Source of the DNA: Myroides sp. N17-2
GTDB taxonomy: Bacteria > Bacteroidota > Bacteroidia > Flavobacteriales > Flavobacteriaceae
Assembly: GCF_002286775.1 (NCBI RefSeq)
Contig: NZ_NSGJ01000017.1
Coordinates: 30,034-94,033, forward strand
Direction of reading: 5' to 3'
DNA: 64,000 nt
Position 1 is the stretch's first letter. Each line of letters starts with the position of its first letter. The notes beneath the pieces were generated by a model. That model was not told the origin of the DNA. It saw only the letters and a list, made by a program, of their open reading frames with translations, and did no database searches. Shown one piece after another: positions 54,121-63,573 of this stretch. The position numbers and the translations under genes were made by a program.

Positions 54121-54152
54121 AAAAAAGCACCTACTCTCGTAAGTGCTTTTTG
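54121..54152 (-). terminator. Terminator of the ALDH gene
   Basis: AAAGCAC/GTGCTTT hairpin with inner TAC/GTA pairing; minus-strand T tract from the plus-strand A run at 54121. It could act in both directions. Confidence 0.75.
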
Positions 54153-54169
54153 CTATTTATATTCTAATG

Positions 54170-55717
54170 TTAGAAGTCAAACTTGATACCTTGTGCTAAT
54201 GGTAGTTGAGTACCATAGTTAATCGTATTAGTCTGTCTTCTCATATATGCCTTCCATGCATCAGATCCAGACTCTCTACCTCCTCCGGTTTCTTTCTCTC
54301 CTCCGAAGGCTCCACCTATCTCTGCACCTGACGTACCGATATTCACATTAGCGATACCACAGTCAGAACCAGCTTGTGATAAGAATAGTTCCATCTCTCT
54401 CATGCTGTTTGTAAAGATCGAAGATGACAGCCCTTGAGGCACCCCATTTTGCATAGCGATAGCTTCTTCGATATCTTTATATTTCATTACATACAAGATA
54501 GGAGCGAAGGTCTCAGCCTGTATAATCTCGAAGCTATTTTTACCCTCTATGATACACGGTTTTACATAACATCCACTTTCATATCCAGCACCGTTTAATA
54601 CTCCACCTTCTACTATTATTTTACCACCTTCTGCTTTTGCTTTTTCGATAGCATCCAAATAATCTTTTACAGCTCCCTTGTCAATAAGTGGGCCTACGTG
54701 ATTATTAGCATCTAAAGGATTGCCTATTTTTAGTTGAGCATACGCTTTTTGTAATACATCGATCGTTTTATCATATACACTTTCGTGGATGATAAGCCTT
54801 CTAGTACTTGTACAGCGTTGTCCTGCAGTACCTACTGCACCGAATACAGCACCTACTAATACTATATTGATATCAGCATGTTCTGATACGATAATAGCAT
54901 TATTACCTCCTAACTCTAGAATAGTGTTACCGAAACGCTCGGCTACAGTTTTAGATACATGTCTTCCGATACGTGTAGATCCAGTAAATGACACTAGAGG
55001 GATTCTAGGGTCTGTGTTGATAAGATCACCACATTCGTTACCGATAACTAGATTACATACCCCTTCAGGAATATCATTCTTTTTAAAAACTCCAGCTACT
55101 ATATTTTGACAGGCTACACCACATAGAGGTGTTTTAGAACTTGGTTTCCAAATACAAACGTCACCACATACCCAAGCTAACATAGTATTCCAACTCCATA
55201 CTGCTACAGGGAAGTTAAATGCAGAGATGATACCTACTACACCCATTGGATGCCATTGTTCATACATTCTATGCATTGGGCGTTCAGAGTGCATTGTTAA
55301 TCCGTATAATTGACGAGATAGTCCTACAGCGAAGTCACAGATATCTATCATCTCTTGTACTTCTCCTAATCCCTCTTGTAAGCTTTTTCCCATTTCATAA
55401 GAGACAAGTTTACCTAAGTATTCTTTCTTGTTTCTTAGTTCTTCTCCGATTTGTCTTACGATTTCTCCTCTTTTAGGAGCAGGTACTAGGCGCCAGCTTT
55501 TAAATGCTTCTTCTGCTTTAGCCATTACTTGCTGATAATCTTCTTTTGTAGACGCTTGTACTTTAGCGATAAGTTGACCATCAACAGGTGAGTATGATTC
55601 TATGATTTTTCCATTAGAAAACGAATTAAGACCTGTAGACGAACCTTTGTTCTCTGCTACAAGTCCTAATTTTTCTAATACTTCTGATATACCAAATTGG
55701 TTATTAGGTGTAGTCAT
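54170..55717 (-). CDS. ALDH7-type aldehyde dehydrogenase (aminoadipate semialdehyde dehydrogenase family)
   Basis: 515 residues. Catalytic Cys302 (AGQRCTSTRR), Glu268 (LELGGNNA) and FTGSTRIG (244-251) are in place, and the C-terminal segments GAEIGGAFGGEKETGGG and ESGSDAWKAYMRR mark the ALDH7/antiquitin group. These enzymes oxidise alpha-aminoadipate semialdehyde in lysine breakdown and related aldehydes. It follows the nbaC gene on the same strand after a 244-base gap that holds dispersed element B. Confidence 0.92.
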   Translation of the reverse strand: MTTPNNQFGISEVLEKLGLVAENKGSSTGLNSFSNGKIIESYSPVDGQLIAKVQASTKEDYQQVMAKAEEAFKSWRLVPAPKRGEIVRQIGEELRNKKEYLGKLVSYEMGKSLQEGLGEVQEMIDICDFAVGLSRQLYGLTMHSERPMHRMYEQWHPMGVVGIISAFNFPVAVWSWNTMLAWVCGDVCIWKPSSKTPLCGVACQNIVAGVFKKNDIPEGVCNLVIGNECGDLINTDPRIPLVSFTGSTRIGRHVSKTVAERFGNTILELGGNNAIIVSEHADINIVLVGAVFGAVGTAGQRCTSTRRLIIHESVYDKTIDVLQKAYAQLKIGNPLDANNHVGPLIDKGAVKDYLDAIEKAKAEGGKIIVEGGVLNGAGYESGCYVKPCIIEGKNSFEIIQAETFAPILYVMKYKDIEEAIAMQNGVPQGLSSSIFTNSMREMELFLSQAGSDCGIANVNIGTSGAEIGGAFGGEKETGGGRESGSDAWKAYMRRQTNTINYGTQLPLAQGIKFDF

Positions 55718-55812
55718 TTCTTTTTGTTTATAGTTTGTAATTGATTGTTACTTGCTAATATATAAAAAAAATAATTGACTATGTGTGTAATGTTCAGTAT
55801 ACTACCTGAAAT

Positions 55813-55942
55813 ATGCAGATAACATTTAAACGAGAATGAATTGTACAAAACAGAGCAAGATTAGCGATTAAAGCACACTATAGTGTGGTTTTAGAGCTAA
55901 TTGAAGCTATGTAAAGTAGAATTAATTCGCAGTAAATGGTAG
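55813..55942. repeat. Dispersed intergenic element, copy B (possible structured RNA)
   Basis: It aligns with 39412-39545 over about 130 bases. A perfect 14-base palindrome (55874-55887, CACACTATAGTGTG) corresponds to the imperfect dyad of copy A with paired changes. It lies between nbaC and the ALDH gene. No frame is conserved. Confidence 0.7.
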
Positions 55943-55961
55943 TTGTAGATTTAAGGTACGA

Positions 55962-56495
55962 TTATTCTACAAACTTGGAATCTGTAGGCATAATTGTTTG
56001 GCAACAATCACACGTTCTCAACTCTTCTGAAGAATAGAAGTGTTTAAAGTGTGGAAGAAAGTCTTTTTCTATATCAGTAAGTTTAAAGTATACTTCATAT
56101 AGTTTATGATTACAGTTCTCACAGAACCACAAAAGACCATCTACTGAATTGTCATCTTTTCTCTTTCTTTCTACTACTAATCCTACTGAGTTTTCAGTAC
56201 GTATAGGTGAGTGAGGTACCTTTGCAGGCAAAAGGTATATATCTCCCTCATTAAGGGTGATGCGTTTTCGCTCGTTATCCTCTTGTATATCAATGTGAAT
56301 TGTTCCTTCTAATTGAAAGAAGAATTCTTCTGCTTCGTTATAGTGAAAATCCTTTCTAGCATTAGGTCCACCTACCACCATAATGATATAGTCAGACGCC
56401 TCTGGATAGATATTTTTATTACCAACAGGAGGTTTTAATAAATCCTTATTTTCTTTTACCCAAGTAAATATGTTGAAAGATGATTTTAGATCCAT
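55962..56495 (-). CDS. nbaC: 3-hydroxyanthranilate 3,4-dioxygenase
   Basis: 177 residues, a cupin. Iron ligands are H51, E57 (FHYNEAEEFFFQLEG) and H95 (PAKVPHSPIR), with R47 and R99 for substrate. The C-terminus keeps the second metal site of the bacterial enzymes: C125 and C128 (CENC), C162 and C165. It opens the ring of 3-hydroxyanthranilate in tryptophan breakdown (kynurenine route). No other kynurenine gene is near. It starts 15 bases after the EnvC-like stop, on the same strand. Confidence 0.95.
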   Translation of the reverse strand: MDLKSSFNIFTWVKENKDLLKPPVGNKNIYPEASDYIIMVVGGPNARKDFHYNEAEEFFFQLEGTIHIDIQEDNERKRITLNEGDIYLLPAKVPHSPIRTENSVGLVVERKRKDDNSVDGLLWFCENCNHKLYEVYFKLTDIEKDFLPHFKHFYSSEELRTCDCCQTIMPTDSKFVE

Positions 56496-56510
56496 AGTTT
56501 TAAATACGAA

Positions 56511-57770
56511 TTAGTTACTTCTACTTAACCAACTTTGTGGGTTGTAGATATCAGTATTTCGAGATAATAGGAATTTAAGTACCGTCTGACCTGTACTATT
56601 TGTACTGATAGAACCAATATCTTGTTTTGTACTTACTTTATCTCCTTTTTTCACAGAGACACTACCTAAGTTTTGATAAACCGTGATGTAATCCCCGTGT
56701 TGTATTAGTACAGCTTTATTTCCTCCTGGTAATACTTGTACTTGTAATACTTCTCCTCCGAATACAGCTCTTGCTCTAGTACCTGACTCAGTAGTGATTT
56801 CTACACCACTATTGTGTATAGTCAGTTGAGTTTGTACTGGGTGTGGTTGATCTCCATAAGGTAGAGATATATATCCCTTCGATACAGGCCAAGGAAGTTT
56901 ACCTTGATTTGCTTTAAAGTTATCAGCAACTAACTTACCTTCAGGAGTAAGTTCGAATGTTGTAGAAGAGTTACTAGAAGAAGTAGACTTAGTCGTCTTT
57001 TTACCTTCTTTAGCAGCTTTCTCACGAGCTATACGGTTAGCCTCTTCAATAGCTTCTTTGATCAATTGTTTGATCTTTCTATCAATAGCTTTTGATTCGT
57101 CTTGTTTTTTCTTGATATGTTCGTTATACTTCTTTTGGTCTTTTTGTACGATAGACATTAAGTTTTGTTGTTCACCTAAGTCTTCTTTTAATGTCTTTTC
57201 GTTTTGTTGCTGTTCTACTAGCAACTTCTGTTGCGTGTTTTTCTGTGTATTTAACCTAGTTACAGATACTTTCAGTGCTTCAGCCTTAACTCTTACTTCT
57301 TCAGCTTGAGACTTTCTATAATCAGCATATTGCTTCATATATTGAACACGTTTATAAGCTTGAAGGAAGTTATCAGATGATAAGATAAACATAAGTCTAC
57401 TTTGACTAGACTTCGTTTTATATGACTTTAGCACTAGATCAGCGTACTCTTTTCTCTGTTTTGCTAATTCTGCCTCTTGAGTATCTACTTCTTTTTGGGT
57501 ACTAGAGATATTGGTATTTGTTACAGCAATTTGTTTCTGTACATTACCAATCAACTGTTTGTTTAAGTTAATCTTTCTGTTGTTATCATCTATCTCTAAT
57601 AATATATTGCGCTCTTTAGATTTTTCTTTTTTAAGTAAATCTTTGACAATATTAATCTCAACAAGAATTTGTTGTTTTCTACGTTCAAGTTGTTCTTGCG
57701 TTTCTTTCTTTTGCCCGTATGCAAAAACTGTACATAGTAGTATAAATAAGGATAAATACGCTCGTGTCAT
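56511..57770 (-). CDS. EnvC-like cell-wall hydrolase activator with degenerate LytM domain
   Basis: 419 residues: signal peptide, two long coiled-coil stretches (about 22-250), then a LytM domain (about 290-419). The zinc-binding residues are missing: the HxGxD position reads NSGVEI, Y-x-H-L reads YQNL, and the HxH position reads VLKFLL. This is the pattern of EnvC, which activates amidases instead of cutting itself. Division-site amidases would be its partners, by family knowledge. Confidence 0.85.
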   Translation of the reverse strand: MTRAYLSLFILLCTVFAYGQKKETQEQLERRKQQILVEINIVKDLLKKEKSKERNILLEIDDNNRKINLNKQLIGNVQKQIAVTNTNISSTQKEVDTQEAELAKQRKEYADLVLKSYKTKSSQSRLMFILSSDNFLQAYKRVQYMKQYADYRKSQAEEVRVKAEALKVSVTRLNTQKNTQQKLLVEQQQNEKTLKEDLGEQQNLMSIVQKDQKKYNEHIKKKQDESKAIDRKIKQLIKEAIEEANRIAREKAAKEGKKTTKSTSSSNSSTTFELTPEGKLVADNFKANQGKLPWPVSKGYISLPYGDQPHPVQTQLTIHNSGVEITTESGTRARAVFGGEVLQVQVLPGGNKAVLIQHGDYITVYQNLGSVSVKKGDKVSTKQDIGSISTNSTGQTVLKFLLSRNTDIYNPQSWLSRSN

Positions 57771-57838
57771 TTGTAGATTACTTCTTTGTTAAGTAGAATA
57801 CACCATAAATGTGGCTTATGGATATTCTGTTTTTACTC

Positions 57839-58624
57839 TTATTGTTTTATTCCGATTTGTTTATAACCCGCTGGTACTTTGTAATTAAAGTTGAGATTCT
57901 CATTAAAAGTCACGTTGTCATAACGAATGTTCAAATGTATGGTTTTTTCTTGTCTTGCGTCTATATTTATTTCAGTAGGAGTGGTATATTTTCCTACTTT
58001 TTTATATTCAGGATAAGAGATTGTCACTAATCTGTTACTAGAAGCTTGAGTTATCTGTTCTTTTTTTAATAATCCGTTCTGATCTTCGAAGAAGTAAGCA
58101 GACTCGATATCCTCTTGTACTTTAGATTTTATCTTGTGTAATCCATCTTCTACAGTAGCAACATATTTTGTTGTTTCAGATTGAGTATCTAATGCCTGTC
58201 CTAGTAATAAGTTTTGAAATTTGTTGTAATTCAAATCTGTTCCAATCCATTTGCTCAGCATGCTAAAGTCTCCTTCAAAATACACTTTATTCCATTTCTC
58301 ATAGTACTGTACCCCTTTAGGAGTCACATACGCTTTAGCAATAGGAATACCTATAAAACGAATATTTAGTAGTATTTGTTTATCTTTTTCTATAAAGATA
58401 TCCATAGAAACTTTCTTAGAATCACCATTGTCTTCATAGGTAGATGTTGTTCTAATAGCTGCTGTTTGGAAGTCTAAGATCTGTTTATTGTGATTATTTA
58501 AGATGTTAAGTACTGTCTTAGCGTTATTCGCTTCTCCTTCATCTAGTATATTATTCACGTTTTTCTTTTTACAGCCAACAGCTAAAAATAAAGTACACAG
58601 AATAAGCAAGGTTATTTTTCTCAT
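57839..58624 (-). CDS. DUF4292 family lipoprotein
   Basis: 261 residues with a lipobox (AVGCKKK) after a short signal peptide. The domain VLNILNNHNKQILDFQTAAIR...EKDKQILLNIRFIGIPIAKAYVTP (only partly quoted) is the DUF4292 pattern, similar in fold to LolA/LolB-type lipoprotein carriers. A role in the envelope is likely; the substrate is unknown. Between the nucleotidyltransferase and EnvC-like genes. Confidence 0.8.
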   Translation of the reverse strand: MRKITLLILCTLFLAVGCKKKNVNNILDEGEANNAKTVLNILNNHNKQILDFQTAAIRTTSTYEDNGDSKKVSMDIFIEKDKQILLNIRFIGIPIAKAYVTPKGVQYYEKWNKVYFEGDFSMLSKWIGTDLNYNKFQNLLLGQALDTQSETTKYVATVEDGLHKIKSKVQEDIESAYFFEDQNGLLKKEQITQASSNRLVTISYPEYKKVGKYTTPTEINIDARQEKTIHLNIRYDNVTFNENLNFNYKVPAGYKQIGIKQ

Positions 58625-58663
58625 AAGTATTTAGTATAAACACATTTTATGTAGCAAGGTATA

Positions 58664-58702
58664 TAAAAAAAATCCGTTTTAAATAAAGTTTAAAACGGAT
58701 TT
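58664..58702 (-). terminator. Terminator of the dut-nucleotidyltransferase unit
   Basis: AAATCCGTTTTAAA pairs with TTTAAAACGGATTT around a 5-base loop; the minus-strand T tract comes from the A run at 58665-58672. Confidence 0.88.
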
Positions 58703-58727
58703 AGTTTTTTTAGCGATATTTAGATTC

Positions 58728-59738
58728 TTAGTCTAATACAGAGTAGTCACCGATACTAATACTAGTATACTTACCATCATATGTAGCATGGTTACCCACC
58801 ATAGCATTATCTAGATTAGCATTCTTAATTGTTGAGTTAGTCTGGATAAGACTGTTTTTTATTGTAGCATTTTCTACTTTACAGTTGTCACCTAATGATA
58901 CATTAGGACCTATAGTAGCATTTACTAATACTACATTCTCACCGATATAACATGGACGAATAATTGTACTATTCTCTAATGTGACATTAGCAGCGATATA
59001 GTTCTCATTGTCGTTTTCTAAGAAACCTAACATTCTATTGTTAGTATCTACAGTCACATTCTTATTACCACAATCCATCCACTCATCTACTTGACCAGGT
59101 ACGAAACGCATACCTTTTAGTTTCATGTTTTCTAAAGCATCAGTCAGTTGGTATTCACCACCTTTGATAATATTATTGTCTAATAGATATTCTAATTCTT
59201 TACGCAATGTCTCACCACTTTTAAAGTAATAGATACCGATAATCGCTAAGTCAGATACGAATTCTTTAGGCTTCTCTACGAAGTCTACGATATCATTGTT
59301 CTCATTTAACTTCACTACACCGAAAGCGCTAGGATCTTCTACTTGCTTTACCCAGATTACACTATCAGCATCTTTCTCTAAGTTAAAATCAGCACGAAAT
59401 AGTGTGTCTGCATAAGCTACTACGATAGGACCTTGCATCGCTTCCTTAGCACATAAGATCGCATGAGCGGTACCTAAAGCTTCGTTTTGGTAACAGATAG
59501 TACCTTTAGCTCCAAGCTTAGTAGCGATAGCGATTAAGTCAGTCTCTACCTGCTTGCCAAAGCTCTCATGAATGATAAACGCTATTTCGTCTATTTTATC
59601 ATTAAGTACTTTAGCGATATCCTCTACTAATCTATGTACAATAGGTTTACCAGCGATAGGTATTAATGGTTTAGGTACAGTTAATGTATGGGGACGTAGT
59701 CTAGACCCACGACCTGCCATTGGTACAATTATTTTCAT
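58728..59738 (-). CDS. Sugar-phosphate nucleotidyltransferase
   Basis: 336 residues. The nucleotidyltransferase start is MKIIVPMAGRGSRLRPHT with LTVPKPLIPIAGKP; a left-handed beta-helix made of hexapeptide repeats occupies about 245-330. It makes an NDP-sugar from a sugar phosphate, probably glucose- or N-acetylglucosamine-1-phosphate; the exact sugar is not clear. It could supply the polysaccharide locus. It lies 29 bases after dut. Confidence 0.85.
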   Translation of the reverse strand: MKIIVPMAGRGSRLRPHTLTVPKPLIPIAGKPIVHRLVEDIAKVLNDKIDEIAFIIHESFGKQVETDLIAIATKLGAKGTICYQNEALGTAHAILCAKEAMQGPIVVAYADTLFRADFNLEKDADSVIWVKQVEDPSAFGVVKLNENNDIVDFVEKPKEFVSDLAIIGIYYFKSGETLRKELEYLLDNNIIKGGEYQLTDALENMKLKGMRFVPGQVDEWMDCGNKNVTVDTNNRMLGFLENDNENYIAANVTLENSTIIRPCYIGENVVLVNATIGPNVSLGDNCKVENATIKNSLIQTNSTIKNANLDNAMVGNHATYDGKYTSISIGDYSVLD

Positions 59739-59767
59739 TTCCTTACTTTCTTATATATTTTCATTCA

Positions 59768-60205
59768 CTATTTTACTCCAGTACTTCCAAAACCACCAGC
59801 ACCTCTTTCTGTCTCAGAAAGTACTTCTGCAGGAGCCCATTGGATTTGTTCAAACTTAGCAATAACCATCTGAGCGATGCGTTCTCCATTTTCGATAACG
59901 AATGGTTCTTTAGATAGATTTACTAAGATTACTCCGATTTCACCTCTATAATCAGCATCTATAGTACCAGGGCTATTCAGTAGAGTAATTCCTTTTTTAG
60001 CAGCTAGTCCGCTTCTAGGTCTTATCTGCGCTTCGTATCCTTCAGGTAATTCGATGAATAAACCAGTAGGAACGATAGCTCTTTCTAAAGAGTTTAAGGT
60101 AATAGGCTCTTCTATGTTAGCTCTTAGATCCATACCAGCAGACTGATTAGTCTCATAGTTAGGCAAAGCATGCTTTGATTTATTGATGATTTTTATAGAC
60201 GTCAT
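59768..60205 (-). CDS. dut: dUTP diphosphatase
   Basis: 145 residues from the ATG at 60205, the usual Dut length. Motifs: [35 protein letters not shown] and the C-terminal [10 protein letters not shown]. It hydrolyses dUTP to dUMP. The in-frame TTG at 60229 lies in the promoter box and was rejected. Confidence 0.96.
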   Translation of the reverse strand: MTSIKIINKSKHALPNYETNQSAGMDLRANIEEPITLNSLERAIVPTGLFIELPEGYEAQIRPRSGLAAKKGITLLNSPGTIDADYRGEIGVILVNLSKEPFVIENGERIAQMVIAKFEQIQWAPAEVLSETERGAGGFGSTGVK

Positions 60206-60226
60206 ATCTTTTTTTGTTTTGGATAA

Positions 60227-60234
60227 CAAAGATA
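60227..60234 (-). promoter_or_regulatory. Promoter -7 box of dut
   Basis: The minus strand reads TATCTTTG, a perfect TAnnTTTG, 21 bases before the dut ATG. Confidence 0.7.
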
Positions 60235-60562
60235 AAAAAGATATACCTAATATTCGTGTTTAATGCTATTTACTACATTATATACAGTGTTTTTTTCATT
60301 GACTGTTATATATATAGATAACGTCAAAGTATGTCATTTAATTGCTTGGTATTGATATAAGTTATAGCAAATTTGTTGATTATGAGTTTTTTAATTGTTA
60401 AAGGAAGTATTTTTACATTAGAAGTGATAGTATAATTATAAAGATAAAGTATGACTTTTTACTTTTTAAGTGATGTAAATGACAAGACTAAGTAATGAAA
60501 AAGATATTTATCTCTTATAAACATTGTATTTTTGGACAAAACGTTTTTTAAGCAAGTAGTAT
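60235..60562. other. Intergenic stretch between dut and xseA
   Basis: It holds the xseA promoter (60527-60534) and an imperfect dyad, TTGACTGTTAT and ATAACGTCAA, at 60299-60327 that looks like an operator. Otherwise AT-rich with no gene. Confidence 0.45.
60527..60534 (+). promoter_or_regulatory. Promoter -7 box of xseA
   Basis: TATTTTTG, a perfect TAnnTTTG, 28 bases before the ATG at 60563. Confidence 0.7.
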
Positions 60563-62044
60563 ATGTATGAAGGTAACAGATATCACCGACTGAGTACTAT
60601 CCTCTCGAGGGTAAAGGAAATCGTGGATAGTGCTATCGCGAACAATTTCTTCTGGTTAAAGACGGAAATAGGTCAGCTTAAGGAAGATCGAAAAGGTCAT
60701 ATCTATCTAGAATTAGTAGAGAATTACGAGGGTATAACCTTAGCAAAGTGTCGAGCAAATATTTGGCAAAGTAACGCTAGTGTTATTAAAAATACGCTAG
60801 GAGATAACGCAAAGGAGATATTAAAAGAAGGTGCAGAAATCATGTGCTACTGTGAGGTCACATTTAGTAACGTATATGGCCTATCTATTAATATCCATCG
60901 TATTGACTTGTCTTATTCACTAGGGGAAGTAGAGCGTAACAAGCAAGAAAACTTAGTCAAACTTAAGGAGAGAGGGTATCTAGATCTTAATAGAACACTT
61001 CCTATACCAATAGTAATACAGCATATCGCTTTAGTTAGCTCTGCTGGTACTGCGGGACATGCGGATTTTATTAAGCAGCTAGAAGTGAATGAGAACAACT
61101 TTGTTTTTCACATTATACACTTCGACTGTCAAGTGCAGGGAGAGCAGGCTGTCAACAGTATTATAGCTGCTATAGATCAGATACCTGCCGATACCTATGA
61201 TGCTATCGTAGTGATTAGGGGAGGAGGATCGCCATTAGATCTAGATGTCTTTAATAACTATGATCTGGCAGTAAAGATAGCTACGGCTCATACACCAGTA
61301 CTCACTGGGATAGGACATGAGACAGATAATACGATAGCAGATTATGTGTCTTCGAGATATTTTAAAACGCCTAGTGCTGTGGCAGCCGCTATCGTAGAGA
61401 AAGCCACTATGTATTATGTAAGTGTCTTTCGTTCTTTTGAAGAGATTAGACAGATTTATAAACAGAAGATGATGAGTGAGACACATCTGTTAAATGTGAA
61501 TGAGCGAGAAATCCGTTTATATGGATTAGGACATTTTAAACAAAAGAAAGATGAGTTACATCTACTTTCTAATCGCATGGTTACCGAAATCAGGAAGCAT
61601 CTTAATAAAGAAGAGGCTTTCGTAGTAGGGGTTACACAGACTATTGCTCATCGTGCGCAGCGTATCACACATAGAGAGTCACAATCTCTTGCCGAAAAAG
61701 CAAGATTAATCACCTTCTTCAGTCAGCAAAATTTAGAAATGACGAAGTATAAATTAAGCAATATTACTGAGCGTCTAAAATATCAAGTGTACAACACAAT
61801 TAAGAAAGAGAAGGTCAGATTAGCTACTTTTGATGAAGTTGCCACTGCTTATGAATTAGGTAATATTCTTAAGAAAGGCTTTGCAATAGTATATCACAAC
61901 GGCGAACGACTAGATGACAAGAGTACTTTACAAGTAGGTGATGAGTTAGAAATAGCTGTCTACAACAAGAAATATAGAATCGAATTAGCAGAAATAAAAG
62001 AAATCAACCAATGGAACAACTTACTTACGAACAAGCAGCTTTAG
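60563..62044 (+). CDS. xseA: Exodeoxyribonuclease VII large subunit
   Basis: 493 residues: N-terminal OB-fold (FFWLKTEIGQLK, GHIYLELVE), the catalytic region with VVIRGGGSPLDLDVFNNYDLA and TGIGHETDNTIADYVSS, then a long coiled coil and a C-terminal segment. The enzyme degrades single-stranded DNA. xseB starts 34 bases before its stop, so the two subunits are translated together. Confidence 0.95.
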   Translation: MYEGNRYHRLSTILSRVKEIVDSAIANNFFWLKTEIGQLKEDRKGHIYLELVENYEGITLAKCRANIWQSNASVIKNTLGDNAKEILKEGAEIMCYCEVTFSNVYGLSINIHRIDLSYSLGEVERNKQENLVKLKERGYLDLNRTLPIPIVIQHIALVSSAGTAGHADFIKQLEVNENNFVFHIIHFDCQVQGEQAVNSIIAAIDQIPADTYDAIVVIRGGGSPLDLDVFNNYDLAVKIATAHTPVLTGIGHETDNTIADYVSSRYFKTPSAVAAAIVEKATMYYVSVFRSFEEIRQIYKQKMMSETHLLNVNEREIRLYGLGHFKQKKDELHLLSNRMVTEIRKHLNKEEAFVVGVTQTIAHRAQRITHRESQSLAEKARLITFFSQQNLEMTKYKLSNITERLKYQVYNTIKKEKVRLATFDEVATAYELGNILKKGFAIVYHNGERLDDKSTLQVGDELEIAVYNKKYRIELAEIKEINQWNNLLTNKQL

Positions 62045-62205
62045 AATTAGAAGAGATTTTAAACGACCTTAAGAACGACGAAGTAACAGTGGACGATCTA
62101 GCGAATAAGGTAGAACGCGCATCTAAACTTATCGTTTTCTGTAAAGAGAAACTTACCTCTACGGAACAACAAGTAGAAGGAATTATAGAGAAATTAGGGT
62201 TATAA
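62011..62205 (+). CDS. xseB: Exodeoxyribonuclease VII small subunit
   Basis: 64 residues, helical: YEQAALELEEILNDLKND, VTVDDLANKVERASKLI and CKEKL are the XseB pattern. It binds the coiled coil of XseA. It overlaps xseA by 34 bases in another frame. Its stop codon lies at the edge of the terminator hairpin. Confidence 0.93.
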   Translation: MEQLTYEQAALELEEILNDLKNDEVTVDDLANKVERASKLIVFCKEKLTSTEQQVEGIIEKLGL

Positions 62206-62249
62206 ATAAAACAATGGTTTTGGATCTAATCCAAAACCATTGTTTTATT
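62205..62249. terminator. Bidirectional terminator between xseB and mscS-like gene
   Basis: A perfect 21-bp stem with a 3-base loop (CTA at 62226-62228), whose arms begin AATAAAACAATGG and end CCATTGTTTTATT. It begins at the last base of the xseB stop and ends just before the convergent gene's stop at 62251. Confidence 0.92.
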
Positions 62250-62250
62250 C

Positions 62251-63573
62251 CTACTTCATAATATTATTCTGTAAGAAATGTCTCACATCATCTGATGATG
62301 GCAACTCAAATACTTCTAAGTGGAAGTAATCTACAGCTGCTAACACGTGGTCAAAGATATCGGCCATGATGTTCTCGTACTCCGCCCAGATAATAGTATT
62401 TGTGAACATATACAGTTCTATTGGTAGACCATGCTCCGTTGGTTGGAGGTGTCTTACCATTAGAGGATACTCCTTATGTATATTCGGATTTTGTTTAATA
62501 TATCTAGTCACATAAGCCCTAAACATACCTATATTCGTGATTCTTCTACCATTTATTGGCATAGACTGATCAGCTTGAGTTAGCTCATTATAGTCAGCTA
62601 TCTCCTGCTGACGTTCCTCTATATAAGGAGCAAGCAATTGTATTTTCTTAAGCATATTAATCTCATCAGCATCCAGATAACGTATAGAAGAAATCTTGAT
62701 GTTAATACTTCGCTTTATCCTTCTTCCTCCAGAAGTTTGCATTCCTCTGTAGTTCTTAAAAGAGTCACTTATTAAGAGGTGAGTAGGGATAGTCGAGATT
62801 GTCTTATCGAAGTTCTGAACCTTCACTGTACTTAGATTCATCTCTAGTACTGTACCATCTGCACCATATTTAGACATTTCTATCCAATCTCCCACACGTA
62901 CCATATCATTAGAAGAGACTTGTATACTAGCTACAAATCCCATAATCGTATCTTTAAATACTAAGATTAAGATAGCAGAGGCCGCTCCTAAAGAGATTAA
63001 GAATTTAATAGGGTCTGTACCTGTAACAATAGAAAATATAATGACTCCAGCGAAGAAGTATAAGATAATACTGAATACCTGAGCATAACTATCTAGTGGC
63101 TTATCGATCATACGAGGTTTGGTCTTCATATAATCACGTACACTGCGGATAAGTGATCTGAGTACAAGTGTTATCGCTAGAATAAATAGAATGTCTGTAA
63201 CAGACATCATAAACTTCGTCATATTAGGAAAACCCAAAAAGAAAATAGGGAACAATATTTTCGCTAAAGTAATAGGTATTAGGTGAGTTATATTGTGAAA
63301 GAACTTGTTATTCACTAATAGGTCATCAAAAGTAGTTTTAGTTTTAGTAGAAAATACTTTCACTAATACTAAGAAGAAATTCTTCAAAATATAGTCTAGT
63401 ATAAACATACAAATCGTGAATGAAGATACTAGTAATATAGCTGTCACTACGTGGGTAGCATAGTCTGATAAACTTAGAAAATCTAAGAGATTAAAAAACC
63501 ATTGATATAATCCATTGAAGTTTTGTGGATCTAGAATGTGATCGATATTAGTAACTAGTAAGTTATTAATCAT
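62251..63573 (-). CDS. MscS family mechanosensitive channel (YbdG-like)
   Basis: 440 residues with five membrane helices (about 42-62, 96-114, 122-142, 163-183, 188-206). The pore helix is GAASAILILVFKDTIMGFVAS, followed by the beta domain (VRVGDWIEMSKYGADGTVLEMNLSTVKV). Channels of this type release solutes under osmotic downshock. The length and large C-terminal region fit YbdG. Confidence 0.88.
   Translation of the reverse strand: MINNLLVTNIDHILDPQNFNGLYQWFFNLLDFLSLSDYATHVVTAILLVSSFTICMFILDYILKNFFLVLVKVFSTKTKTTFDDLLVNNKFFHNITHLIPITLAKILFPIFFLGFPNMTKFMMSVTDILFILAITLVLRSLIRSVRDYMKTKPRMIDKPLDSYAQVFSIILYFFAGVIIFSIVTGTDPIKFLISLGAASAILILVFKDTIMGFVASIQVSSNDMVRVGDWIEMSKYGADGTVLEMNLSTVKVQNFDKTISTIPTHLLISDSFKNYRGMQTSGGRRIKRSINIKISSIRYLDADEINMLKKIQLLAPYIEERQQEIADYNELTQADQSMPINGRRITNIGMFRAYVTRYIKQNPNIHKEYPLMVRHLQPTEHGLPIELYMFTNTIIWAEYENIMADIFDHVLAAVDYFHLEVFELPSSDDVRHFLQNNIMK

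Noticed and set aside
55883..55900. GGTTTTAGAGCTAATT resembling the start of a type II CRISPR repeat
   Set aside because: Only about 12 bases match, there is no repeat array and no cas gene; it is part of dispersed element B.
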